Shown here in pieces: positions 34,338 to 43,331 of a stretch of 64,000 nt of DNA. The translations under genes were made by a program, and so were the position numbers. Within the stretch, counting starts at the first letter, position 1; each line of letters starts with the position of its first letter. Origin of the DNA: CAYWEM01 sp964457225 (lineage in GTDB: Bacteria; Acidobacteriota; Aminicenantia; UBA2199); contig CAYWEM010000003.1 of the NCBI GenBank assembly GCA_964457225.1, positions 186,001 through 250,000 of the forward strand, in the 5' to 3' direction. The notes under the pieces were generated by a model that worked only from the letters and a program-made list of their open reading frames with translations, was not told where the DNA came from and made no database searches.

Positions 34338-36071
34338 ATGGAAAAAATACTAAACTGGATAGAAAGAACCGGCAATCGCCTGCCGCATCCATTCTGGATA
34401 TTCACCTATCTGACCTTGCTGGTAGTTTTCTGCTCGATGCTGCTGGGCTTGCTGGGCGTCTCAGTGAGCCATCCGGTCAGCGGGGAAACGGTGGAAGTGC
34501 AAAACCTGTTTTCCCAGCATGGCCTGCAGAGATTCGTCATGGAAATGGTCACCAACTTTTCTCACTTCGCCCCCCTGGGACTGGTGCTGGTTATGCTCAT
34601 GGGGGTTTCCCTGGCCGTGAACACCGGCTTGATGGAAACCATACTCAGCCGGATGACCAGGGTGCCTGAACTGCTGCTGCTGCCGATCATCGTGCTGGCC
34701 GGAATCATGGGCAACCTGGCATCTGATGCCGGTATCGTGGTGGTGCCTCCCCTGGCCGCAATCGCTTTCAAAAAGGCGGGAAAAAACCCCCTGGCCGGAA
34801 TAATCCTGGCCTATGCATCCTGCACGGCCGGCTTCACCGCCACTATCATCCCCAGGGGAACGGACGTCCTGCTGGCCGGTTTCACCAACGAGGCACTGAG
34901 TGACCCGAACCTGCACGTGGGGGCTGCAGCAAACCTCTATTTCATGATCGGTTCGGTAATAATGCTGGCCGGAGTCATGGCCTGGGTCGGCTGGAAATTC
35001 ACAATTCCGGCCTGCGGTGAACCGGACACCCTGGCACCGGTGGCCGAAGTCGATGAACACACCCGGAAACTGGAACGCAAAGGACTGAAATGGTCTCTGC
35101 TGAGCATCCTGGTTTACTCTACCCTGGCCATGTTGACTTTTTTACCCGAAAGCGGTCTGCTGCGCTACAACAGTGCTGAAATCCAGCACTTTACCCTGCG
35201 CGAAAGCGGCTCAACCGAAAAAGAACGGCGACTGCTGGGGGCCACGGCCAGTACCATCGAAAACGGGGATCGCACCAGGCTGGTGCTTTTCGCAGACAAG
35301 CAACTGGTTCTGGACGAGGTGGATGAAAGCCGCTGGCGCGATGGAGCCACCGTCCATGTTTTCATTCCCAGGAGCGCCGCATCCACCGATCCGGATGCAG
35401 TCAGCCGCCTGGCAGTCATGCCAGACCATATGCGCGGGCCGTTTTTCCAGGGTATGGTGGCGATCCTGTTTTTCTTCTTTGCAATCCCGGGTCTCGTTTA
35501 CGGCATCATAACCGGGAAAATAACCAAACCGGTTGACATTCCAAACATGATGGTGAGCAGTATCAAGGGTATCAGCAGCCTGATAGTGCTGATCCTGATC
35601 ATCGGGCAGTTCGTGGCTTTTTTTCAATGGTCAAACCTGGACCGCCTGGTAGCCATACTCGGAGCCAATCTGCTCAATGACCTGCGCCTGCATGGAGCGC
35701 CCCTGCTGGCGGTGACCGTGCTGATCGTCGCCGTTTTGAACGTTTTTCTCGGCTCCAGCGCCGCCAAATGGGCCATGCTGGCTCCAATAATGGTGCCCAT
35801 GTTTCTCTACCTTGATTCTCCCATTTCTCCGGCGCTTTCCCAGTTGGGTTACCGCATCGGCGATTCGATCACCAACGGTATTTCCCCGCTTTACCCTTAT
35901 TTCCCGGTGGCCCTGGCCTGGGTAAAAGAATACAAGAAGGATGCCGGCATTGGAACCCTGATCCGCCTGCTCATACCTTACGCCCTTTTCAGCGGCGTCG
36001 CCTGGATACTCCTGCTGGTCATCTGGTACCTGCTGGGAATCCCCATCGGTCCGGGAGAAATGGTGCGCTGA
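34338..36071 (+). CDS. AbgT-family transporter
   Basis: 577 aa from MEKILNWIER; GGAG lies 7 nt upstream. Membrane segments and motifs match the AbgT (p-aminobenzoyl-glutamate) family: LPHPFWIFTYL, MGNLASDAGIVVVPPLAAIAF, CTAGFTATIIPRGTDVLLAG and FLGSSAAKWAMLAPIMVPM. Compared with usual members of about 510 aa it carries an extra soluble stretch of about 75 residues (near 280-370). It is probably a proton-coupled importer or exporter of aminobenzoyl-glutamate or sulfonamide-like compounds. Confidence 0.88.
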   Translation: MEKILNWIERTGNRLPHPFWIFTYLTLLVVFCSMLLGLLGVSVSHPVSGETVEVQNLFSQHGLQRFVMEMVTNFSHFAPLGLVLVMLMGVSLAVNTGLMETILSRMTRVPELLLLPIIVLAGIMGNLASDAGIVVVPPLAAIAFKKAGKNPLAGIILAYASCTAGFTATIIPRGTDVLLAGFTNEALSDPNLHVGAAANLYFMIGSVIMLAGVMAWVGWKFTIPACGEPDTLAPVAEVDEHTRKLERKGLKWSLLSILVYSTLAMLTFLPESGLLRYNSAEIQHFTLRESGSTEKERRLLGATASTIENGDRTRLVLFADKQLVLDEVDESRWRDGATVHVFIPRSAASTDPDAVSRLAVMPDHMRGPFFQGMVAILFFFFAIPGLVYGIITGKITKPVDIPNMMVSSIKGISSLIVLILIIGQFVAFFQWSNLDRLVAILGANLLNDLRLHGAPLLAVTVLIVAVLNVFLGSSAAKWAMLAPIMVPMFLYLDSPISPALSQLGYRIGDSITNGISPLYPYFPVALAWVKEYKKDAGIGTLIRLLIPYALFSGVAWILLLVIWYLLGIPIGPGEMVR

Positions 36072-36090
36072 GCCTTATCCTTTTTATTAC

Positions 36091-36119
36091 TTGATTTTTG
36101 TTTTTTTTTCTTTTATCAT
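36091..36119 (+). promoter_or_regulatory. Sigma-70-type promoter for the degenerate GspE-like gene
   Basis: TTGATT (36091-36096), 17 nt, TATCAT (36114-36119). The start near 36126 excludes the upstream TTG (36098) and leaves an 11-nt leader with AAGGAG before the GTG at 36137. Confidence 0.6.
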
Positions 36120-36136
36120 CAGCGGCAAGGAGAAAA

Positions 36137-37963
36137 GTGGAGAGTCAGGAAAAAACGGCAATAGAAGCCAGTTGCTGGCATTGCCTTTCAAGCTTCCTGT
36201 TACAGGAAGCTTCTCATTGCTGCCATACCAATCCGACCCTGGTCTGTCCCTTCTGCTTTAAATGCATGTGCGACGCTCCCTTGGATTTTCTGGAAAAATT
36301 CCGCCGCATCATGGAATCAGCCGGTTTAAGCCTGGCCAAAGCCGCGCCGGGAACTTCGTCTCCCTACATCAAGATCGGAGAAATACTGGTGGGAGCGGGG
36401 AAAATAACTCCGGACCAATTAAACGAAGCCCTGGAAAGACAAAAATCAGTCAACAAGAAAATCGGCGAAATCCTGATCATGATGGCCCTGATCACTCCGG
36501 ACGAACTGCAGCTCTACCTGCTCAACCAAAAACAAGTCAGCACAATAGAACTGCGGCCGGATAAAATCGATTTCTCCCTTTTCAACAGGCTGGGCAATGA
36601 TTTCTGCCTGGCTCACAAGATAGTTCCCATCGAGGTTCAGGAAATCAGGAACGAAACCATCCTGCGCTTCGCACTGCTGTCCATGGAAAACCTGAATGAA
36701 GTAAAAAACGACAAGCGCTTCAAAGACGTCAAGCTTATCCCCTACCTGGCCAAAAAGGACGAGGTTGAGAACATACTGACCCTGTTGCAAACCCGGAAAA
36801 AAAAGATCAGCACCATTACCGAAACAGACGCCACCGCGCCACTGGCCTTGCTCAACCGCATCCTGCTCAAGGCCCTGGAAAGCGATGTTTCAGACATCAT
36901 CCTGCGCCTGGCCGGCGAAGAACTCGGCGTATCCTATCGCAGCGGCGAAAACCTGATTCCTCTCAAAACCGAAATACCCAGCCCCAGGGAATTCTTCAGA
37001 CAGGTCAGGGAAATAGCCGGTTTCAGTTTGTCAAGCCCCCGGATTCCCAAGAAATCCTGCCTGAGGCTCAGTGAAAAATTCAGCAACTTCTACATCCGCA
37101 GTTATTTCATCCAGGGCAGAGGAGAGGAATTCCTGCAGCTGAAAATCAACCGGATCCGCGAGCTGGAGCAGGATTCTTCCAGCCTGCCCCTGGACAACTG
37201 GGAACAAACAGGCCTGAATTACGCCCTGGCCGCCAAAAAAGGCCTTTTCCTGGTTTGCGGTCCCGGTTACAATCGCATTCCGGAAACGCTGTATTCCCTG
37301 ATGAACACGCTTAAATCGAGAAACGAAAGGGTGGCCAGCGTTGAACCCTGCCTGCTGATGCAGAATCCCGGCGTTTTCCAGGTGGAAGTGGATGAACCTG
37401 AAATAGGAATGGATCTTTACGACAAGCTGGTTTCTTTCGAGCCCGACGCCCTGTTCCTGCAGGACTTTTTCAACAAGAACTACCACCGCAAGTTCCTCAC
37501 TTTCGCAGAACGCGGCAAGTTGTTCATCAGCTGCCAGGCGGATTCTTTTCCTGAATTGTTCGCCCGGTTCAAGGACGAATTCGGAATCCCCGCAGTTTTT
37601 TTCAAGGAAAAAACCCGGCTTTACCTGTTTCAACGCCTGCTGAAGATCCTATGCCCGGCCTGCAAAACCCTGGCCGGAACCCCGACTCCGGCGGCCTTCA
37701 AATCACTCAACCTGAGCCGCAATGTCAGCCTTTACAAGGCCCAGGGTTGTGAAGACTGCCTGCAAAGCGGCTTTGTCGCTTCCAGCAAAATCATTGAACT
37801 CTTTGCGCCCAACGACCTTGAAAGAAAAAGCCTGCAGGACGAAGACATAATCAACCCCGGAAAGCTGGTCGTAACTTCAGGAGGACGCAACCTTGCTTCC
37901 AAGGCCTTTCACCACTTCCTGAAGGGGGAAACCACCCTGGAAGAATACCAGCGGTTTTTCTGA
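36137..37963 (+). CDS. Degenerate PilB/GspE-type ATPase with N-terminal Cys cluster
   Basis: 608 aa from a GTG. Residues 13-45 hold eight cysteines (CWHC, CC, CPFC, CMC), a likely zinc module. An MshEN/T2SSE-N domain follows (about 75-215: IKIGEILVGAGKITPDQLNEAL, then KIGEILIMMALITPDEL). The rest aligns with the GspE/PilB ATPase. However, the Walker A site has become GPGYNRIPET where GPTGSGKTTT is expected, and the Walker B Asp-box region is PDALFLQDFFN. The C-terminal zinc knuckle (CPACKTL, GCEDC) is kept. It is thus probably a non-hydrolysing partner or regulator of a type IV pilus or type II secretion system. MshEN domains can bind c-di-GMP, and a GGDEF enzyme is encoded at 44.3 kb. Confidence 0.75.
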   Translation: MESQEKTAIEASCWHCLSSFLLQEASHCCHTNPTLVCPFCFKCMCDAPLDFLEKFRRIMESAGLSLAKAAPGTSSPYIKIGEILVGAGKITPDQLNEALERQKSVNKKIGEILIMMALITPDELQLYLLNQKQVSTIELRPDKIDFSLFNRLGNDFCLAHKIVPIEVQEIRNETILRFALLSMENLNEVKNDKRFKDVKLIPYLAKKDEVENILTLLQTRKKKISTITETDATAPLALLNRILLKALESDVSDIILRLAGEELGVSYRSGENLIPLKTEIPSPREFFRQVREIAGFSLSSPRIPKKSCLRLSEKFSNFYIRSYFIQGRGEEFLQLKINRIRELEQDSSSLPLDNWEQTGLNYALAAKKGLFLVCGPGYNRIPETLYSLMNTLKSRNERVASVEPCLLMQNPGVFQVEVDEPEIGMDLYDKLVSFEPDALFLQDFFNKNYHRKFLTFAERGKLFISCQADSFPELFARFKDEFGIPAVFFKEKTRLYLFQRLLKILCPACKTLAGTPTPAAFKSLNLSRNVSLYKAQGCEDCLQSGFVASSKIIELFAPNDLERKSLQDEDIINPGKLVVTSGGRNLASKAFHHFLKGETTLEEYQRFF

Positions 37964-38038
37964 TTTTTTGCCCGGCCGCAGTAAATCAGCTAAAATACCT
38001 GCAGGCGGATCCGGTCCGTTTTACTGCCAGGAGGCCCA

Positions 38039-40573
38039 ATGAAATTGAGCTTGAATTTAATGCTATCAGTTTTCCTTTTCACTTCCCTGTTTCTTCCCCT
38101 GGGCGCCGGAGTGACCAGGCAAGCTCAGGAATGGCTGATACTGGGACCGGCCCAGGTTCCGCCCAGGCTGGAGGATGGAGCCGTTCAGCCCGGCAAGCTG
38201 CTGGATTACAGGCACTTTACCGATTGGCGGCTAAAGCCGGTTTCCGGCCGGAAAACAGACTGGTTCCCGGGAGTACAGCTGCAATGGCGTAAAGGCGTTC
38301 CCCGGTTCAACCTGGAAGCGGAAACCCGGACCGTCTTCATGGCACTCTACCTGGAAAGCGGCTCTTCCCTGCACTGCAGTTTAATCCTGACTCACGAGCT
38401 GCCGAGTTCGGTTTTCCTTAACGGCAGGCAGTTGGAAATACATCGGGACGTCACCGGCGGCAAAAGCCAGCTGAAACTAGAGAGCGGCAAACACCTTTTA
38501 GTTTTGAAAACCATCCTGCCGGCGGTAAAAGAGCCGACCAGCACTGATGCCGGGGTCGAATTCCATTTCGAAGATGAAAGCCAGGCTTCCAACCTGGCTT
38601 TCTCCCTTGAACCGGAACGCTTGCTGAAGGCCGAAGACATTCTTGAAGCGGTTGATATAGAAAAAGCCCTGCTGAATTCGGACGGCAGCCGGGCCGCGGT
38701 ATTCCTAAGCCAATACGACGTTGCCGCCGAGAATACGAGCCGCTGGCTGGAAATAATGGAAACAAGGAACGGTCGCCTGCTTTATTCAAGCAGGCCGGCC
38801 GCCGCTCCGGCAGGATTCCAGTGGCATCCGGACCCGAATCGCTTTTCTTTCCAGCAGACCAGGCAGAATAAAACCGACCTGCTGGTGTTTGACCTGACTG
38901 ATCTGAGTCAGCGCACCATTCTGAGCGGAGTAAGCGATTTTTCTCATTACGTCTGGTCGGCCGGGGGGGATTACCTGCTTTACGCCACTCAGCAGGCGGC
39001 ACATCCCGAAACCAGTGGCTACCGCCTGCATCGGGATCCGGATCAAAAAAGTCTCCAACCTCCGCGTCTTTACAACTGGACCCTGCTTTACCCGGAAAGC
39101 TCGGTACAGCATCCGATAAGCTCCACGGCCGGGGCTGTGGCTGAAGTGCTGCCGGCCCCTGACAACCAGACCATGTACCTGGTCCGCCGCGAAAACGTCT
39201 TTTCCGACAGGCCCTTCAGCAAGACAACCGTTCTGCGCCTGCAAATCCCGGAGATGAACCTGACGGAATTGTTCAGTGATCCCTGGATCAACCAGGTACT
39301 CGTTTCAGCCGACGGACGTCGATTGCTCCTGACCGGAGGACCTTCAGCTTTCGGAGGGCTCGGCAATGTACTGCCCCCGGAAGTCATCCCGAACGATTTC
39401 GATGCCCAGGCCTATCTTTTCGATCCTGAGACGGGCCGAACTACGGCCTTGAGCCGGAACTTCGCCCCCAGTATTCAGCGGGCGGCCTGGCTGTCCAGGC
39501 AGGGACCGCTCTTCCTGGCTGGAGATCGCGATTACATCAGGCTTTACCGCCTGGTGCAAAACCGCGGAGTTTTTCAGCAACTGGACGCGGCAGTGGATGT
39601 CATCGCCGGGTTTTCAGCCAGCCGGGGGAACACGGTCTTATACTGGGGATCGAGCCCTGCAGTGCCGCAAAAAATCTATGTCATGGATTCGGCCTCGGGA
39701 CGTTCGCGACTCCTGCGGGACTACAACCGGGAACTTTTTTCCGGCATTTCCCTGGGGCGGGTTGATACCCTGCAGCTGAAGATATCCGAACAACGCACCC
39801 TGCACGGCCACCTTTATTACCCGGCCAGGTTCGATCCGAATCGCCGCTATCCCTGCATTTTTTATTACTATGGCGGCACCAGCCCGGTTTACCGCGACTT
39901 CGGAGGACGCTATCCCAAGGCCTGGTACGCGGCCAACGGCTACTTCGTCTACGTGCCCCAACCACAGGGAGCCACTGGTTTCGGCCAGGATTCTTCCAGC
40001 CGGCACGTCAACGACTGGGGACAGGTCAGCTCCGCGGAGATAATCGCCGCTGTTCCCGAATTGCTCAAGGCGGTTCCGGCAATCGACGGCAGCCGGCTCG
40101 GCGCCATGGGGGCTTCCTACGGAGGTTTCCTGACCCAGTACCTGGCCGCTTCCACTGACCTGTTTTCAGCCTACGTTTCCCACGCCGGAATCAGTTCTCT
40201 CAGCAGTTACTGGGGGACGGGAGACTGGGGCTACTCTTACAGCGCCGTGGCCAGCGCGGAGAGCTTCCCCTGGAATCGCAAGGATCTCTACGTCGGTCAC
40301 AGCCCGCTGTTCATGGCTGACCGCATAAAAACCCCCATGCTGCTTCTGCACGGCGACCGGGACAACAACGTGCCTCCTGGAGAAAGTCACCAGATGTACA
40401 CCGCGCTCAAGCTGCTCGGCCGCGAAGTGGCCCTGGTCACCTTCGCCGACCAATTGCATTTCGTGCTGGAACCGGAAAAGAGGTTGCGCTGGATGAAAAC
40501 CATAATCGCCTGGTTCGATCGCTGGCTCAAGGACGAGGGACGATTCTGGGAGGACCTGTACCCGGAGGGTTGA
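38039..40573 (+). CDS. Secreted S9-family (prolyl oligopeptidase-like) peptidase
   Basis: 844 aa. A signal peptide (to about residue 25) is followed by an N-terminal region with beta-propeller-like strands. A C-terminal alpha/beta-hydrolase domain (about 590-835) follows. Nucleophile: GAMGASYGGFL; acid: LLHGDRDNNVP; His: DQLHFVL. This order is that of S9 dipeptidyl or acylaminoacyl peptidases. The first 180 residues contain a jelly-roll-like segment not usual for the family. A CAGGAGGCCC Shine-Dalgarno site supports the start; TAAAAT at 37991-37996 with TTGCCC 17 nt upstream may be its promoter. Confidence 0.9.
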   Translation: MKLSLNLMLSVFLFTSLFLPLGAGVTRQAQEWLILGPAQVPPRLEDGAVQPGKLLDYRHFTDWRLKPVSGRKTDWFPGVQLQWRKGVPRFNLEAETRTVFMALYLESGSSLHCSLILTHELPSSVFLNGRQLEIHRDVTGGKSQLKLESGKHLLVLKTILPAVKEPTSTDAGVEFHFEDESQASNLAFSLEPERLLKAEDILEAVDIEKALLNSDGSRAAVFLSQYDVAAENTSRWLEIMETRNGRLLYSSRPAAAPAGFQWHPDPNRFSFQQTRQNKTDLLVFDLTDLSQRTILSGVSDFSHYVWSAGGDYLLYATQQAAHPETSGYRLHRDPDQKSLQPPRLYNWTLLYPESSVQHPISSTAGAVAEVLPAPDNQTMYLVRRENVFSDRPFSKTTVLRLQIPEMNLTELFSDPWINQVLVSADGRRLLLTGGPSAFGGLGNVLPPEVIPNDFDAQAYLFDPETGRTTALSRNFAPSIQRAAWLSRQGPLFLAGDRDYIRLYRLVQNRGVFQQLDAAVDVIAGFSASRGNTVLYWGSSPAVPQKIYVMDSASGRSRLLRDYNRELFSGISLGRVDTLQLKISEQRTLHGHLYYPARFDPNRRYPCIFYYYGGTSPVYRDFGGRYPKAWYAANGYFVYVPQPQGATGFGQDSSSRHVNDWGQVSSAEIIAAVPELLKAVPAIDGSRLGAMGASYGGFLTQYLAASTDLFSAYVSHAGISSLSSYWGTGDWGYSYSAVASAESFPWNRKDLYVGHSPLFMADRIKTPMLLLHGDRDNNVPPGESHQMYTALKLLGREVALVTFADQLHFVLEPEKRLRWMKTIIAWFDRWLKDEGRFWEDLYPEG

Positions 40574-40580
40574 AGGCGAT

Positions 40581-41234
40581 TCAGGCCCGGTCTTCCAACA
40601 GTCGCCAGCCCCTTTTTCTGGCCAGGCGACGCAACCTGAAATCCGGGTTCACCGCTACCGGGCAGCCTACAGCCTCAAGCAGCGGAATATCACTGTAATG
40701 ATCACTGAAAGCACTGCTGCCGGCCAGGTCAATCCCCTTGAGCAGGGCAAACTCGCGCACACCCCGCCATTTACGATAACCGTAGTTCAATCCGCCGTCC
40801 AGTTTCCCGGTCAACAGCCCGTTCTTTTCCGCCAACCTGGTGGCCAGCACCTCATCCGCCCCGATAAGCCGTCCCAGAGGCAGCGCGGTCAATTCGATGG
40901 AACCGGTTGCCAGCACTATCAGGTAACCCGCCTTTTTCAAATCTTCGATTTCAGCCCTGATCTGCCCGGCCAGCAAGGGAGCGATCCGTTCCCGGGTGAA
41001 AGCCACGGCCAGCGACCTGAGCCGTTCAAGTTCAAGGCCACGCAAAGTCAGCACGTAAAGATGAAAGAGCCAGGACTGGGGAAATAACCGTAATTGGAAA
41101 AGCAAGTAGAGCAGAGTCAGGGGAATCAGCCGCCACAGGGATTGGTGACCGTTCTTCAACAGGTGCTTGGTGAATTCCAGGGTGGTATTTAAACCAACCA
41201 GGCAATAATCAATGTCGATGAACGCGGCTTTCAT
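40581..41234 (-). CDS. HAD-family (subfamily IB) phosphatase
   Basis: 217 aa. Motif I FIDIDYCLVG keeps both Asp residues but has Cys where Thr/Ser is usual. Motif II is VLATGSIELT and motif IV is FSDHYSDIPLLE, and a helical cap lies between. This pattern fits the HAD-IB hydrolases related to SerB and to membrane-lipid or histidinol phosphatases. Its ATG overlaps the thiS stop, so it is the last gene of thiF-thiS-HAD. A thiamine link is possible but not shown. Confidence 0.8.
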   Translation of the reverse strand: MKAAFIDIDYCLVGLNTTLEFTKHLLKNGHQSLWRLIPLTLLYLLFQLRLFPQSWLFHLYVLTLRGLELERLRSLAVAFTRERIAPLLAGQIRAEIEDLKKAGYLIVLATGSIELTALPLGRLIGADEVLATRLAEKNGLLTGKLDGGLNYGYRKWRGVREFALLKGIDLAGSSAFSDHYSDIPLLEAVGCPVAVNPDFRLRRLARKRGWRLLEDRA

Positions 41235-41434
41235 CCGCCGCTTATCAGGTGAATGGCTTCAACGACATCAGCATCACCGATTTGAGTTTTATCGTAATCT
41301 TCTTTTTTTACCAGCACCCCGTTCAACTTGACCACGATCATGGGAAAGGTGAAGTTCATTCTGGCCAGCAGGTCATTCACATTCAGCTCAGTTTCAGCAA
41401 AATCGTATTCCCTTTTATTGACGGTAATTTTCAC
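41231..41434 (-). CDS. thiS: Sulfur carrier protein ThiS
   Basis: 67 aa, beta-grasp pattern (MKITVNKREYDF, LNVNDLLARM, VVKLNGVLVKKEDY, DADVVEAIHLISGG) with the essential C-terminal Gly-Gly. The terminal Gly is adenylated by ThiF and then carries sulfur as a thiocarboxylate for thiazole formation. The gene is 16 nt downstream of thiF. MoaD-like function is less likely given the partner. Confidence 0.9.
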   Translation of the reverse strand: MKITVNKREYDFAETELNVNDLLARMNFTFPMIVVKLNGVLVKKEDYDKTQIGDADVVEAIHLISGG

Positions 41435-41450
41435 TTTGCTTCCTCCATTT

Positions 41451-42032
41451 CTATTGCCGACATCGGGGCGGATTGAGCAGAATGCTCAGAACCTGATTCG
41501 CCTGCATGGAAGCTACTATGCCGACCCGCGGCGCCAGCGGCGGCATTTCCGGAGTCACTTCACTGCGGCCGTCACCGCAGACAAACAGGCGCCCGAAACG
41601 CCTGGTCCTGATCAGGTTGTTGCCGCCGAAACCGGCCAGGCCGGAACCCGCAACCAGCCATTTTTCCGGCATTTCGGCCAGCACCGCCTCGATCATCATC
41701 TGCTTCATGGACGCATCGTCAAAGGCCTCGACCAGGACCTGGCAGGACTTGAAAGCCTGGAGCAGCGACAACTTGTCCAGCTTCACATCCAGGGTGACAA
41801 CCTCGATCTCCGGATCTATCCTGGCGATGTTCTCTTTAAGGGCCTTCACCTTCTTCATGCCGACCTGGTCAAGATAGTAATGCTGACGATTCAGGTTTGG
41901 CTTGCTGACTACATCGAAGTCAGCCACCACCAGGTGGCCCACGCCGCAGCGGGCCAGGGCCACGGCACAGTTTGAGCCCAGGCCGCCTGCTCCGGCGATA
42001 CCTACCCACTTATCCTTCAGTAATTCCTTCAA
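41451..42032 (-). CDS. thiF: ThiF-type adenylyltransferase
   Basis: 193 aa starting at TTG. The nucleotide loop GIAGAGGLGSNCAVALAR, DFDVVSKPNLNRQ and a C-terminal GIVASMQANQVLSILL follow the E1-like ThiF fold. The short length and the thiS neighbour resemble the small ThiF found in clostridial thiamine clusters. The CxxC zinc sites of longer E1 proteins are absent. TACAAT with an upstream TTGATT (18-nt spacing) on the minus strand may be the operon promoter. thiG and thiH are not in the window. Confidence 0.88.
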   Translation of the reverse strand: MKELLKDKWVGIAGAGGLGSNCAVALARCGVGHLVVADFDVVSKPNLNRQHYYLDQVGMKKVKALKENIARIDPEIEVVTLDVKLDKLSLLQAFKSCQVLVEAFDDASMKQMMIEAVLAEMPEKWLVAGSGLAGFGGNNLIRTRRFGRLFVCGDGRSEVTPEMPPLAPRVGIVASMQANQVLSILLNPPRCRQ

Positions 42033-42092
42033 TTTTCTTGCCCCCGGCTATTGTACTCCAGGCGGACGGCAAAAATCAAACCAAGGCTGTAT

Positions 42093-43331
42093 TCAACCGT
42101 AACGCATCCAGCGCAGCATTTCCTTGAAATTCGGTTTTTTGCCGTACATCAGAATGCCGGTTCGGAATATCCGGGCTCCGATCCAGGCCAGGCCGACTAT
42201 GGTAAGCAAGGTCAGGACCATGCCGACCAGGATCTGCAGGAAAGGCGGCATGGACACGGTTATGCGCATGAACATCAGTATAGGGGTGAAGAAAGGTACC
42301 AGCGAGGCGATCAGGGCCAGCGGAGTATTGGGATTCTGGGTGACCACAATGCCCAGGAAAAATGGAATCATGATCAGGTAAATGATCGGGGCTGAAAACT
42401 GCTGAGCTTCCTGGTCCGTGTTGACCGCGGCGCCCAGGGTGGCGAACATGATGGCGTACATGAAGTAGCCCAGCACAAAAAACAAGACGAAGTAAATGCC
42501 GATCTCCAGGGTGATGAAACCTGTGATCCCGGCATCGAGGCCGAACGAGAAACGGCCGATCAGGGCCACGGCCAGAACCATCCAGATCAGCACCTGGGTC
42601 AGTCCGGCCAGCCCTATCCCGAGCACCTTGCCGTAAAAGAGCTGCTGGGCATTGGTCGAGGAAATCAGCACTTCCATGATGCGACTGCCCTTTTCTTCCA
42701 GGATGCCGCGCATGATAAGCTGCCCGTAGGCCATGATGATCGACATCAGGATGGCCAGCATGAAAATGGACATCATGTATTCCATGCCGGAAGTAGTCTG
42801 GGTGGTGCCGTCTCGTTTTACCTTGAAAGTCGCCAGATGCACATCGCGGGTCGCTTCATCGACCACCAGCGGATCGATTTCCTCGTCAACCAGGATACGC
42901 CGGGAAATAATCGAGCGCACCTGGGAAGACAGGATCCGGTTGGTTTCAAAATCAGAAACGTTCAGGGCGTAATAGGCCAGCTGGCGGCCGGCCCTGACTG
43001 TTTCCGGGATCAGCAGCAGGGCATCGACTTCCTTTTTCAGAATGACTTTTTCGAATTCGCCGACCAGTTCGGCGGGCTCACGCCCGGCAACCTCCACCGG
43101 CTGGAGTTTTATCGTTTTCAGCTCTTGCAGTTCGGCTTCCAAAGAAGGATAAATAAAACCGGAAAAATCGGCCACCGCCACCTTCACTTCCCCCTTGCCC
43201 ACTTTCATCAGAATCATCGGCAGGAACATGAAAGCCGCCATGATAACCGGCGTCAGAATGGTTGAGATGATAAAGGACTTTTTCTTGACTATTTCCCGGT
43301 ACTCTTTTTTCAGTATGGTCAAGGCTTTCAT
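42093..43331 (-). CDS. ABC-2 family permease (NatB-like)
   Basis: 412 aa. A first membrane segment near residue 20-40 (KSFIISTILTPVIMAAFMFLPMIL) is followed by a large soluble domain (about 45-180). Five membrane segments follow, with EEKGSRIMEVLISSTNAQQLFYGKVLG, the NatB/CcmB-like motif after the first of the group. It is cotranscribed with the ATPase upstream (ATGA overlap). NatAB-type transporters export sodium or unknown compounds; the substrate cannot be told here. Confidence 0.88.
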   Translation of the reverse strand: MKALTILKKEYREIVKKKSFIISTILTPVIMAAFMFLPMILMKVGKGEVKVAVADFSGFIYPSLEAELQELKTIKLQPVEVAGREPAELVGEFEKVILKKEVDALLLIPETVRAGRQLAYYALNVSDFETNRILSSQVRSIISRRILVDEEIDPLVVDEATRDVHLATFKVKRDGTTQTTSGMEYMMSIFMLAILMSIIMAYGQLIMRGILEEKGSRIMEVLISSTNAQQLFYGKVLGIGLAGLTQVLIWMVLAVALIGRFSFGLDAGITGFITLEIGIYFVLFFVLGYFMYAIMFATLGAAVNTDQEAQQFSAPIIYLIMIPFFLGIVVTQNPNTPLALIASLVPFFTPILMFMRITVSMPPFLQILVGMVLTLLTIVGLAWIGARIFRTGILMYGKKPNFKEMLRWMRYG

